Source: Paracoccaceae bacterium
GTDB taxonomy: Bacteria > Pseudomonadota > Alphaproteobacteria > Rhodobacterales > Rhodobacteraceae
Assembly: GCA_020622085.1 (NCBI GenBank)
Contig: JAHRYM010000002.1
Coordinates: 395,281 to 459,280, forward strand
DNA: 64,000 nucleotides
Reading direction: 5' to 3'
The first letter of the stretch is position 1. The number at the start of each line of letters is the position of its first letter. Both the position numbers and the translations under genes were made by a program. Below, piece by piece: positions 1 through 9,666 of the stretch. The notes beneath the pieces were generated by a model. It was given only the letters and a program-made list of their open reading frames with translations, was not told the origin of the DNA and did no database searches.

Positions 1-1
1 C

Positions 2-1435
<1,434 letters not shown>

Positions 1436-1519
1436 TGTGTGTCCTAGGTTATCTTTCATTGGTTGAAATGATCAAAGCACAATCCCGACAAAACACTAAC
1501 TAACCAGGAATCGGAATTC

Positions 1520-1531
1520 ATGCGCCATCTA
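1520..1531 (+). pseudogene. 5' stub (first four codons) of a small gene split by the IS array
   Basis: An ATG at 1520 is preceded by AGGAATCGGA, a plausible ribosome binding site, and is cut after codon four at the CTAG where the IS630 element entered. If the three insertion sequences and their extra TA dinucleotides are removed, this stub joins 4382 in frame and gives an open frame of 121 residues. The call depends on that reconstruction. Confidence 0.55.
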
Positions 1532-2701
1532 GTGTTCCGAGTCTGACGGTTGCTACCGATTTCCTCTGATTTCATCGACGGCATCAAGTGCGCGGCGTTC
1601 GCGGGAGAGGATGTCTTCGGCGGTCTTGCTCCAGACGAAGGGCTTCGGCTTGGTGTTGTGCTGCAGAAGGTAGTCGTAGATCGCGCCCTCGAGGTCGTCG
1701 ACGCTGGAGTAGCTGCCACGTCGGATGCGCTTGGTGGTGATCTCTGCGAAGAAGCGCTCGACCAGGTTCATCCAGGACGCGCTGGTGGGCGTGAAATGCA
1801 GCTTGAAGCGCGGATGTTTCTCCAGCCAGGCAAGCACGTCGGGCGTCTTGTGGGTCGCGTAGTTGTCGAGCACGACGTGGATGTCGCGGGGTTTCTTCAC
1901 TGCCCGGTCGATGCGCCGAAGGAAGCTCAGGAACTCCCTGGCGCGGTGGCGTGGCATGCACTCTCCGATGACCAGACCCGACTTGACGTCCAGCGCGGCG
2001 AACAGCGTGGTGGTGCCATGGCGCTTGTAGTCGTGGGTTATGGTGGCGGCGCGCCCCTTCTTGAGGGGCAGCCCGGGCTGGGTGCGGTCAAGTGCCTGGA
2101 TCTGGGATTTCTCGTCGACGCACAGCACCACTGCCCGGTCCGGCGGGTCGAGATAGAGGCCTGCGATCTCGGTGACCTTCGCCTCGAACATCGGGTCGTT
2201 CGAGACCTTGAATCCCTTCGTGATATGCGGCTTCAGCCCTGCATCCGCCCATATGCGCCCCACGCTCGAGGGCGATATGCCCACCGCTTCGGCCATCGTC
2301 GCGCGGCTCCAGTGGGTGGCATTGCGGGGCGTTTCCTGCACGGTCTTCGCGATCACCTTCAGTCGGACGTCTCTGGGCAGGGGTGGCACCCGCGAGGGCC
2401 GCGTCTTGTCCCTCTTGAGCCCCGGCACGCCTTCATCAAGATACCGCTCCTGCCAGCGCCAGACAGTCGGCTTCGACATGCCCGTCCGCCGCATGATCTC
2501 GACGGTGCCTTGACCATCCGCCGTCGCCAGCACGATCTCGGCCCGCCAGGCAAGCTTGCGCGGCGTGTTGCGGTTACTCAGCAAAGCTTGAAGCTCAGCG
2601 CGGTCGGCGGGGCCAAGGCGAAGGCAGATGTCGGAGCGTCTCATCCGCTGACCATGCCACAGCGGGGCGCCCTAGGGAATCCTATGTCAGGTGCAGAACA
2701 C
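1532..2701 (-). mobile_element. IS630-family insertion sequence, 1170 bp
   Basis: The element is bounded by TA at 1530-1531 and 2702-2703, the expected IS630 target duplication. Its ends are imperfect inverted repeats: left GTGTTCCGAGTCTGAC, right end reverse complement GTGTTCTGCACCTGAC, 12 of 16 matching. One transposase gene fills it on the minus strand. It abuts the first IS5-type copy with only the shared TA between them. Confidence 0.9.
1553..2644 (-). CDS. IS630-family transposase
   Basis: A DDE transposase of 363 residues, the normal full length for the family. The N-terminal half carries helix-turn-helix domains (MRRTGMSKPTVWRWQERY near residue 50). The catalytic core shows the three acidic positions in context: CVDEKSQIQALDR, VVLDNYATHKT and PTSASWMNLVERFFAEIT. 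The frame is intact, so the copy may be active. The start is the ATG at 2644; no strong ribosome binding site precedes it. Confidence 0.93.
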   Translation of the reverse strand: MRRSDICLRLGPADRAELQALLSNRNTPRKLAWRAEIVLATADGQGTVEIMRRTGMSKPTVWRWQERYLDEGVPGLKRDKTRPSRVPPLPRDVRLKVIAKTVQETPRNATHWSRATMAEAVGISPSSVGRIWADAGLKPHITKGFKVSNDPMFEAKVTEIAGLYLDPPDRAVVLCVDEKSQIQALDRTQPGLPLKKGRAATITHDYKRHGTTTLFAALDVKSGLVIGECMPRHRAREFLSFLRRIDRAVKKPRDIHVVLDNYATHKTPDVLAWLEKHPRFKLHFTPTSASWMNLVERFFAEITTKRIRRGSYSSVDDLEGAIYDYLLQHNTKPKPFVWSKTAEDILSRERRALDAVDEIRGNR

Positions 2702-2703
2702 TA

Positions 2704-3540
2704 GGGTCTGTTGACGTTTAAGGATTCCCAAATCATCGGTTGAGTGATTCAAGGTTGCCAAATGGGAGGCAACCTTGATCCGCACGGCTCTGACTGACAC
2801 TCAATGGGAAATCATCGCCCCGCACTGTCTTGGCCGGGAATGTGATCCCGGCCGCACCGGGCCCGACCCCCGGTTGTTCGTGGAGGCGGTGCTTTGGATT
2901 GCGCGCACGGGCTGCCCCTGGCGGGATCTTCCGGCGGAGTTCGGCGGCTGGAACACGGTATTCAAACGCTTCCGCAGATGGGTCAAGGCGGATGCATTCT
3001 ATCGTATGTTCAGGGCCTTGGCCGAGGATGCGGATTTCGAATACGTCATGATCGACGGCACCATTACCAAAGTCCACCGGCATGGACAGGGCGCAAAAGG
3101 GGGGCTCAAGGCCAGGCCATCGGGCGTTCTCGCGGCGGTATGGCAAGCAAGATCATGGCCTTGACGGATGCTTTGGGCAACCTGATCGACTTTCGGCTTC
3201 TGCCCGGACAGGCGCATGATCTACGCGGCACCGCGGCCCTGATCGATGGCTTGTCTTGCCGCCACCTTCTCGCAGACCGCGCCTTTGACGCAAACTGGCT
3301 GCGCGAGGCCTTGTCTGCGGCGAAGATCAAGGCGGTCATCCCGCCCAAATCCAACCGTCGGTTTCCAGCCGAATTCGACAAGGAAACCTGCAAATGGCGG
3401 CACCTGATTGAGAACTTCTTCCAAAAGATCAAGGAATACAGAGGCATCGCCACCCGATTTTGCAAAACAGACACAAGCTACAACGCTCTCATCTCCATCG
3501 CCGCCACCGTCATCCGATTGAAATGAACGTCAACAGGCCC
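2704..3540 (+). mobile_element. IS5-family (IS427-type) insertion sequence, copy 1, 837 bp
   Basis: Terminal inverted repeats are clear: left GGGTCTGTTGACGTT, right end reverse complement GGGCCTGTTGACGTT (14 of 15). It is flanked by TA at 2702-2703 and 3541-3542. An apparently identical copy follows directly. The flanking TA fits the CTAG/TA target preference of this group. Confidence 0.93.
2775..3526 (+). CDS. IS5-family (IS427-type) transposase made by -1 frameshifting, copy 1
   Basis: Two overlapping frames encode one transposase. Frame one starts at a TTG at 2775 behind GGGAGG and carries the N-terminal domain (MIRTALTDTQWEIIAPHCLG) and the first catalytic Asp (VMIDGT). At 3095-3104 lies A4G6, where a -1 slip moves translation into the second frame, giving ..GQGAKGGAQGQAIGRSRGG.. 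and the rest of the core (LLADRAFD; WRHLIENFFQKIKEYRG with the catalytic Glu). The fused product would be about 250 residues, typical for the group. The slip is inferred from the sequence and known behaviour of this IS group. Confidence 0.88.
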
Positions 3541-3542
3541 TA

Positions 3543-4379
3543 GGGTCTGTTGACGTTTAAGGATTCCCAAATCATCGGTTGAGTGATTCAAGGTTGCCAA
3601 ATGGGAGGCAACCTTGATCCGCACGGCTCTGACTGACACTCAATGGGAAATCATCGCCCCGCACTGTCTTGGCCGGGAATGTGATCCCGGCCGCACCGGG
3701 CCCGACCCCCGGTTGTTCGTGGAGGCGGTGCTTTGGATTGCGCGCACGGGCTGCCCCTGGCGGGATCTTCCGGCGGAGTTCGGCGGCTGGAACACGGTAT
3801 TCAAACGCTTCCGCAGATGGGTCAAGGCGGATGCATTCTATCGTATGTTCAGGGCCTTGGCCGAGGATGCGGATTTCGAATACGTCATGATCGACGGCAC
3901 CATTACCAAAGTCCACCGGCATGGACAGGGCGCAAAAGGGGGGCTCAAGGCCAGGCCATCGGGCGTTCTCGCGGCGGTATGGCAAGCAAGATCATGGCCT
4001 TGACGGATGCTTTGGGCAACCTGATCGACTTTCGGCTTCTGCCCGGACAGGCGCATGATCTACGCGGCACCGCGGCCCTGATCGATGGCTTGTCTTGCCG
4101 CCACCTTCTCGCAGACCGCGCCTTTGACGCAAACTGGCTGCGCGAGGCCTTGTCTGCGGCGAAGATCAAGGCGGTCATCCCGCCCAAATCCAACCGTCGG
4201 TTTCCAGCCGAATTCGACAAGGAAACCTGCAAATGGCGGCACCTGATTGAGAACTTCTTCCAAAAGATCAAGGAATACAGAGGCATCGCCACCCGATTTT
4301 GCAAAACAGACACAAGCTACAACGCTCTCATCTCCATCGCCGCCACCGTCATCCGATTGAAATGAACGTCAACAGGCCC
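3543..4379 (+). mobile_element. IS5-family (IS427-type) insertion sequence, copy 2, 837 bp
   Basis: A head-to-tail duplicate of the preceding element, apparently identical over its whole length as far as can be read, offset by 839 bases. It is flanked by TA at 3541-3542 and 4380-4381 and has the same terminal inverted repeats. Only one TA separates the two copies. Confidence 0.93.
3614..4365 (+). CDS. IS5-family (IS427-type) transposase made by -1 frameshifting, copy 2
   Basis: Same structure as copy 1: TTG start behind GGGAGG, an A4G6 slip site at 3934-3943, and a DDE core completed in the -1 frame (about 250 residues when fused). No difference from copy 1 was noticed, so both copies look equally functional and the duplication looks recent. 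Confidence 0.88.
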
Positions 4380-4381
4380 TA

Positions 4382-4735
4382 GTTGGAATCATAATTTTTT
4401 TTATGTCTGCTTTCTTTCTATTGAAGTTCCGCGAAACGCATGCAGCCGGGGGAACCCTCGCTCAATGTCAATTGAAGGCAAGAAGTGTGGAAGGTGTGGC
4501 ATATCGGGAGAGCTTTGCACGAGAAGACTACCCGGCCGGAGTAACCTTTTACCCAAAAGACGCTTCTTACAGGGAATTCATTATGCTGTGCATGGAATCG
4601 AATGGGTTGGAATTTCATACGCCCACTGAATCTGCGCTAGACGGTCTTGATCGTTGTTGGCTCCCTGACTCCAAAGGCCTATTCCCGGACGCTAATGTCG
4701 ATGAGGCGGATTGTTACGATGCCCGTTTGTGGTGA
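4382..4735 (+). pseudogene. small hypothetical gene, 3' part, separated from its start by three IS elements
   Basis: The remaining open frame can start at an internal ATG at 4403 (110 residues), but removing the IS elements restores an in-frame start at 1520 and a 121-residue product beginning MRHLVGIIIFFMSAFFLLKF. That N-terminus is strongly hydrophobic with a preceding Arg, like a signal peptide or membrane anchor, and the internal start would cut part of it away. No ribosome binding site precedes 4403. The family is not recognised. Base composition is clearly more AT-rich than the neighbours, which suggests acquired DNA. Confidence 0.6.
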
Positions 4736-5082
4736 ACTAACCGAGTTCCCGTAGCAAGCCGTAGGGTGGGTGCCAACCCACCATACAACCGCTCTGCCGC
4801 CCCGCCAAAGGTGGGTTTCACCCGCACTACCCATCCGCGTCCCGCCACCCTTCCCGCCCTCGCCGCCTTCCCCCCTCGCGGGGAGGGATGGAGCGGGAGC
4901 CCGCCACCCCGCCCGACGTCTCGCCATGCCCCCGCGCTCCACCCTCCAACCCCTTGAAATGCCCAGGCTGCTGCCCCACATCTCCCCTGTTCGGCACGGC
5001 TCACCGCGGCCCGTTCGGACGGGGCCAGATCGACGCCCGCCCCCACGCTTCGGCTGACCGTCCGCAAACGGAGGGTAAGTTG
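4736..5082. other. GC-rich intergenic stretch
   Basis: No credible gene. It contains an inverted-repeat pair at 4761-4831, a C/G-rich tract near 4870-4910 that can fold (CCCCTCGCGGGGAGG), and the ribosome binding site GAGGGTAAG for the SPW-repeat gene at its right end. Open frames here lack family resemblance and are probably chance products of high GC. Confidence 0.5.
4761..4831. repeat. pair of inverted GGTGGGT...ACCCACC repeats
   Basis: The left unit contains GGTGGGTGCCAACCCACC (4765-4782), itself a hairpin. About 30 bases on, GTGGGTTTCACCCGCACTAC (4812-4831) is a diverged inverted copy, so the whole can fold into a larger stem-loop. Short GTAGGGTGGGT units of this kind are common dispersed repeats in proteobacteria; no function is claimed. 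Confidence 0.5.
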
Positions 5083-5460
5083 ATGACAAACTTCTCGAAA
5101 AGACTGTCCGGCAGTTGGCAGGACACCATCGCGCTGATCCTTGGTGTCTGGCTGATCGCCTCGCCCTGGCTTCTGGGCTTCACCGGTGTGTCGGTGGCGA
5201 TGTGGAACGCCGTGTTGTTCGGGGCGCTGATCGTGGTGATGGCCTTGATGGCCATCTTCAATTTCCATGAATGGGAAGAATGGGCCGATATGGTCATCGG
5301 CCTTTGGCTTGTGGCGTCACCTTGGGCGCTTGGCTTTGCCCGGACCTACGACGTCATGTCCACCAATGCGGCAACCTGGAACTTCGTGGTGCTGGGGCTT
5401 TTGACCATCGCCATGGCTGTCTGGTCGCTCATGTCGCACCGTCAACGCATGATCGCCTGA
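5083..5460 (+). CDS. SPW-repeat membrane protein
   Basis: A small integral membrane protein of 125 residues with two copies of the motif that names the SPW family: LGVWLIASPWLLGF (about residues 20-33) and IGLWLVASPWALGF (about 72-85). Four hydrophobic segments can be seen. The function of the family is unknown. The start is chosen at 5083 because GAGGGTAAG lies just upstream and the protein begins immediately before the first amphipathic segment; a longer frame to 4888 has no support. A terminator follows. Confidence 0.85.
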   Translation: MTNFSKRLSGSWQDTIALILGVWLIASPWLLGFTGVSVAMWNAVLFGALIVVMALMAIFNFHEWEEWADMVIGLWLVASPWALGFARTYDVMSTNAATWNFVVLGLLTIAMAVWSLMSHRQRMIA

Positions 5461-5485
5461 CGCCATCTGCGCCAAAGGCAAAGAA

Positions 5486-5516
5486 AAAGCGCGGCCCTGT
5501 CATGGGGCCGCGCTTT
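5486..5516. terminator. bidirectional rho-independent terminator
   Basis: AAAGCGCGGCCC and GGGGCCGCGCTTT form a long GC-rich stem with A and T runs on the two sides. It lies between the convergent SPW-repeat gene (plus) and the YeaQ-like gene (minus) and can serve both. Confidence 0.8.
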
Positions 5517-5535
5517 GCGCGTCTTGTCCGGCGCC

Positions 5536-5793
5536 TCAGGCGGCGCGTCGGAAAAAGCCGATGATCACCAGCAGGATGATCGCACCCAAGGTTGCCGCGA
5601 TGATCGACCCAAGCACCGGGCTGCCGAAGCTCCAGCCCACGGCGGGGAACAGCCAGCCCGCGATCAGGCCACCGACGATCCCCACGATGATGTTGCCGAT
5701 GATGCCGAAGCCGTAGCCCTTGACGATCTGCCCCGCCAGCCAGCCGGCGATGGCCCCGATAATCAGCGTGATGATGAAGCCTTCCACAGTCAT
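5536..5793 (-). CDS. GlsB/YeaQ/YmgE-family stress-response membrane protein
   Basis: An 85-residue, very hydrophobic, glycine-rich protein: IGAIAGWLAGQIVKGYGFG and IIVGIVGGLIAGWLF are the family signature, with three membrane segments. Members are linked to general stress and envelope responses but the molecular role is unknown. The start at 5793 (MTVEGF) follows a GGGGAG box; upstream residues of the longer frame do not resemble the family. Confidence 0.85.
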   Translation of the reverse strand: MTVEGFIITLIIGAIAGWLAGQIVKGYGFGIIGNIIVGIVGGLIAGWLFPAVGWSFGSPVLGSIIAATLGAIILLVIIGFFRRAA

Positions 5794-5946
5794 GTCGACG
5801 CTCTCCCCGAGTTTGCCCCCGCCCGTGGCGACAAGGCCGGAATGTTGAGGCGCTATTGCCAACAGGGAAACGCCGATTCCTTGCGAGAGTTCCCGAAATA
5901 GCCGCAATCCCGGTGCTTATGCCCGCAATCGTCGAGTTCTGGCCGA

Positions 5947-6264
5947 TCAGAAGACCGCTTCAACGTCGTACATCACCGGCTCGAAACGCGAACAGAGCGA
6001 CGATATGCGCCGGTTTCTTTCACGCATTTCCGGCGTGCGCAGCATGGCCTGGAAATCCTCGCGCCGCTGCCACTGGCTGTAATTGGCGATCCGCGTCTGT
6101 GCATCGTTCATGTGCAGGCCGGCCCCGATGAAGCCGGGTTGATGCCGGATGAAATCTTCATAGGCGTCGCGCAGAGCCTCCATCAGTTCATGGGCGGTTC
6201 CGGGGGTCATTTCAAAGGTCGTGATGACGGTCTGGCCAGTAAAGGCGCGATTGATGGTCGGCAT
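5947..6264 (-). CDS. antibiotic biosynthesis monooxygenase (ABM) domain protein
   Basis: A 105-residue single ferredoxin-like ABM-domain protein (ALRDAYEDFIRHQPGFIGAGLH, then ANYSQWQRREDFQAML, the usual H..P/W..R pattern). Such proteins are small dimeric oxygenases or haem/quinol-binding relatives; the substrate cannot be told here. The start at 6264 (MPTINRAF) is supported by GGAGG on the minus strand just upstream. It lies 65 bases downstream of the ParA-like gene in the same direction. Confidence 0.75.
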   Translation of the reverse strand: MPTINRAFTGQTVITTFEMTPGTAHELMEALRDAYEDFIRHQPGFIGAGLHMNDAQTRIANYSQWQRREDFQAMLRTPEMRERNRRISSLCSRFEPVMYDVEAVF

Positions 6265-6329
6265 GATGTCCTCCGTGACGGATGGTGGAAGTATCGCGCC
6301 GAACGGGACGATCTGCAAACCGGATCGCG

Positions 6330-6986
6330 TCAGGACGCCGGCATTTGCAGGTCGATCCGACCGGCGATCTCGGCGGCCAGCGCGGCGATCTCGGCCGCCG
6401 CGGGTCCGCGTCCTTGCACCTCGGCGACCCCCAGCCCCTGCCCCAAGGACTCGCCATAGGCAACGCGATTGGCCAGTTTCGCCGCCGCCATGCCGGGATC
6501 AAGCCTTCCCGCGCTGGCCGTCACCTCGTCGGACAGGCGCGTGCCGGCCCGCACCCGGTTCATCACCACGGCGACCTGCCGCTGTTCGCGCCGCGCGAGG
6601 TCCAGAACGCCTTCGGTCGCCCACAGGTCGACATGCGATGCGGCGATCGGCACCAGCACGATGTCGGCCTCGCGCAGGGCCGGGCGCAGGTCGGCATCGA
6701 CCTTGGGCGGCGTGTCGACAAGTATCACATCGGCCAGTCGGCGGAGCTTTTCGCATTCATATGAAACACCCCAGGCGGAAGAGGTGGAAAATTCGATCCC
6801 GGCTTCGCCCAGGCGTTCGCGGCGCGCAAGGAACCAGCGGCCGAGGCTGCCCTGTGGATCGGTGTCGAGAAGTGCCACGCGCAGCCCAAGGCGGGCATAG
6901 GTCACTGCCAGATTGACCGCCAATGTCGTCTTGCCGGATCCGCCCTTTTGCTGCGCGATCACGATCACCTTGCCTCGACCGGCCAT
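6330..6986 (-). CDS. ParA/MinD-like P-loop ATPase
   Basis: A 218-residue ATPase of the ParA family. It shows the deviant Walker A motif [16 protein letters not shown], the switch segment LLDTDPQGSLGRW and Walker B VILVDTPPK. These proteins position or partition DNA or protein cargo. No parB partner or centromere-like repeat is seen nearby, so it is more likely an orphan ParA than a plasmid segregation gene. The start at 6986 (MAGRGKVIVIAQQ) is preferred over a longer start at 7037 because the family begins close to the P-loop. Confidence 0.85.
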   Translation of the reverse strand: MAGRGKVIVIAQQKGGSGKTTLAVNLAVTYARLGLRVALLDTDPQGSLGRWFLARRERLGEAGIEFSTSSAWGVSYECEKLRRLADVILVDTPPKVDADLRPALREADIVLVPIAASHVDLWATEGVLDLARREQRQVAVVMNRVRAGTRLSDEVTASAGRLDPGMAAAKLANRVAYGESLGQGLGVAEVQGRGPAAAEIAALAAEIAGRIDLQMPAS

Positions 6987-7093
6987 TCCTGCCCCCTGCG
7001 CAATCCGGTTAAGAGATGCCGCAGCGCAGCATGGCACGAATCACCGGTCCGCGCACCCCCAAAATGACCGACCGGGAGGGCCAGGGGTGGGGG

Positions 7094-8554
7094 CTACTCG
7101 GCGGCCTCGCGGGCGAAGTCGTCCGAGAACCGGTGGATGTCGTCTTCACCCAGGTAGGCGCCGGTCTGCACCTCGATCAGGATCGCGGGCTGCGATCCGG
7201 GATTGGCCAGCCTGTGGATCTGTCCGGCCGGAATATAGGTCGACTGATTGGGCAGGAGCCGGCTTTCCATGCCGCCGTTCGTCACCAGCGCCTCACCCGC
7301 GACCAGAACCCAGTGTTCTGCGCGGTGGTCATGGCTTTGCAGCGACAATCGGGCGCCCGGAAGAACAGTGATTCGCTTGACCTTGAAGCCGGCACCTTCG
7401 GTCAGCACTTCGTAGCTGCCCCAGGGGCGAAGGGTGCGCGGCGCACGGTCGGCCTGCGACACGCCCTTTTCGCGCAGCGCCGCCACGGCGATCCGCACAT
7501 CCTGCGCGCGGCTGCGATCGGCCACCAGAACCGCATCCGGCGTCGCCACAGCAATGACGTTGGACAGACCGATCCCCACCAGCGCGATCCCGGTCCCATC
7601 GGCACGCAAGACCGTGTCCTGGCAGTCGATTGCCATGGTGCCTTCGCTTTCGGCGCCGCCACTGACGCGGCCCACGGCATCCCAATCGCCCATGTCCGAC
7701 CATGTGCCATCAAAGCGCAGGACCGACAGGTTGCTGGCCTTTTCCATCACCGCGACATCAAGCGATTCATTGCCTGCGCCGGCAAAGGATGCCTCATCCA
7801 GCCGCAGGAACCCCAGATCATGGCGCGACCGACGGATCGCCGCCCGGACGGGGGCGACATAATCCGGCGCATGGCGGGTGAAGGCCGCGACCAGAGTCCG
7901 GGCAGAGCAGAGAAAAACCCCCATGTTCCAGAGGAACTTGTCCGACTTGAACATGCGCAGGGCCCGCGCCGCGTCGGGCTTTTCGATGAACCGGGCAAGC
8001 GGAAGCGTTCCATCCCGGCGCGGCATCGGCATGGGCTGCAACCAGCCGTAGCCGGTTTCGGGCCGCGTCGGCGTGACGCCGAAGGTCACGATCCGGCCAG
8101 CCCGCGCCGCCATGGCGCCATAGGCGATGGTTTCGGCAAAACTGTCGGCGTCGGGAATGTGGTGATCGCAGGGCAGGATCAGCATCAGCCGGTCTGGATC
8201 CTGGCGCGCGATCCAGATCGCTGCGGCAAGGGCTGCGGCGGCGGTGTTGCGAGGTTCGGGTTCGACAATGACCGTTGGCTCGGCGCCAATTCCCCCGGCC
8301 TGTTCGGCGGCAAGGAAGCGGTGGCGTGCGCTCGTCACAAGGACCGGGGCTTCAAACGTCTCGCGCGCGACGCGCAGCAGCGTTTCCTGAAACAGGGTCC
8401 GCTCGGAGCCAAGCTGGGCGAACTGTTTGGGCATGTCGGCGCGCGATACCGGCCAAAGCCGCATCCCCGCACCGCCGCACAGCAGAACCGGCGTGATCCT
8501 TGCGTTAGCTTCGGTTCCTGCTCCGAAATCCCGTAACTGCGCTGCCTCGTCCAT
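7094..8554 (-). CDS. manC: mannose-1-phosphate guanylyltransferase / mannose-6-phosphate isomerase
   Basis: This type II bifunctional enzyme makes GDP-mannose for surface polysaccharides. At 486 residues it has normal length. The N-terminal nucleotidyltransferase domain shows the signature LLCGGAGMRLWPVSR and the following PKQFAQLGSERTLFQET; the C-terminal cupin carries the isomerase domain (WGSYEVLTEG..FKVKRITVLPGARLSLQSH..EHWVLVAG). No other polysaccharide gene adjoins it. Confidence 0.92.
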   Translation of the reverse strand: MDEAAQLRDFGAGTEANARITPVLLCGGAGMRLWPVSRADMPKQFAQLGSERTLFQETLLRVARETFEAPVLVTSARHRFLAAEQAGGIGAEPTVIVEPEPRNTAAAALAAAIWIARQDPDRLMLILPCDHHIPDADSFAETIAYGAMAARAGRIVTFGVTPTRPETGYGWLQPMPMPRRDGTLPLARFIEKPDAARALRMFKSDKFLWNMGVFLCSARTLVAAFTRHAPDYVAPVRAAIRRSRHDLGFLRLDEASFAGAGNESLDVAVMEKASNLSVLRFDGTWSDMGDWDAVGRVSGGAESEGTMAIDCQDTVLRADGTGIALVGIGLSNVIAVATPDAVLVADRSRAQDVRIAVAALREKGVSQADRAPRTLRPWGSYEVLTEGAGFKVKRITVLPGARLSLQSHDHRAEHWVLVAGEALVTNGGMESRLLPNQSTYIPAGQIHRLANPGSQPAILIEVQTGAYLGEDDIHRFSDDFAREAAE

Positions 8555-8735
8555 CCGATTTTCCCGGCTTATGCCCCCTGGGCCATGAGATCAGGGCCCC
8601 GACTCGGAAGTGGCAGAAAGCTGTGTCACGACTGCGGCATCGGCAGGACTGCTTTGTGATGCGTCCCGCCTGTTGGCGGCGCAGTCCGGCGGCGCGTCCA
8701 GCAGCTAGGCCAATGGCCCGGCGAGGGCAGCCCCA

Positions 8736-9521
8736 TCACCTGCGACGGAACCGATTGAAATCGGGCTTGCGCTTTTCCCTGAAGGCACGGGCGCCTTCGC
8801 GCGATTCTTCGGTGTCGTAGTAAAGTGACAGCGCATACATCCCCAGCCCGGCGATGCCGCGCTGGTGTTCGGTATCGGCGTTGAAGCTGCGCTTGGCGAT
8901 GGCGATCGCAGTGGGCGATTTCTCAAGGATCTCGGCACTCCATCTGTCCACCTCGGCATCCAGCGCGGCGTCCGGCACCACGCTGTTCACCAGCCCCATC
9001 GCCAGCGCCTCCGCCGCCGTGTAGCGACGGCAGAGATACCAGATCTCGCGGGCTTTCTTTTCACCGACGATACGGGCAAGGAAAGCGGTCCCGAAGCCCG
9101 GATCGACCGAGCCGACCTTGGGCCCCACCTGCCCGAACTGGGCGCTTTCGCCGGCGATGGTGAAATCGCAAACGGTGCAAAGGACGTTGCCGCCACCGAT
9201 CGCATAGCCGCGCACCTTGGCGATCACGGGCTTGGGCACATCGCGGATGATGCTGTGCAGGTCTTCCAGTGGCAGTCCGATAGTGCCGCGCCCGTCATAC
9301 TGGCCTTCGTGCGCCGTCTGGTCACCGCCGGCGCAAAAGGCCTTGTCGCCAGCCCCGGTCAGGACGATCACACCGATTGCCCTGTCCCACCCCGCCGTGT
9401 TCAGGGCATGGATCAGTTCTTCGCAGGTCTGCCCGCGGAAGGCGTTGTAGTTTTCCGGGCGGTTGATGGTGATGGTCGCCACCCCGCCCTTCACGTCATA
9501 AAGGATGTCCTGATACTGCAT
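8736..9521 (-). CDS. badI: 2-ketocyclohexanecarboxyl-CoA hydrolase (BadI-like, crotonase family)
   Basis: A crotonase-fold enzyme of 261 residues. Overall pattern and many segments (NRPENYNAFRGQTCEELI, GAGDKAFCAGGDQ, YAIGGGNVLCTVCD, GQVGPKVGSVDPGFGTAFL, EKKAREIWYLCRRY) match, from memory, BadI, the ring-cleaving hydrolase of anaerobic benzoate and cyclohexanecarboxylate breakdown, and also resemble MenB. GGAGGATCG precedes the ATG. The usual partners (badH, aliA, aliB, badDEFG) are absent from this window, so the pathway role here is inferred. A naphthoyl-CoA synthase role is the main alternative. Confidence 0.75.
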   Translation of the reverse strand: MQYQDILYDVKGGVATITINRPENYNAFRGQTCEELIHALNTAGWDRAIGVIVLTGAGDKAFCAGGDQTAHEGQYDGRGTIGLPLEDLHSIIRDVPKPVIAKVRGYAIGGGNVLCTVCDFTIAGESAQFGQVGPKVGSVDPGFGTAFLARIVGEKKAREIWYLCRRYTAAEALAMGLVNSVVPDAALDAEVDRWSAEILEKSPTAIAIAKRSFNADTEHQRGIAGLGMYALSLYYDTEESREGARAFREKRKPDFNRFRRR

Positions 9522-9666
9522 GTTCGATCCTCCAGCATTGCCCTGTCGTCAGTGTAACACTTCCGGGCATTTGCAGGTCCGCCACCCGAACCGCGGTCAG
9601 ACCGTTCCAGGCACGACGCAGCGCGCCGAGGGATAGGGGTCCGCACCACGAACCCGCTCGCAGGGG

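Noticed and set aside
4888-5082. N-terminal extension of the SPW-repeat protein
   Set aside because: The upstream residues are proline- and arginine-rich GC translation, and a good ribosome binding site precedes the ATG at 5083.
6330-6986. ParA-like gene as a sign of a plasmid or integrated replicon
   Set aside because: No parB, replication gene, origin or iterons nearby; flanked by ordinary chromosomal genes.
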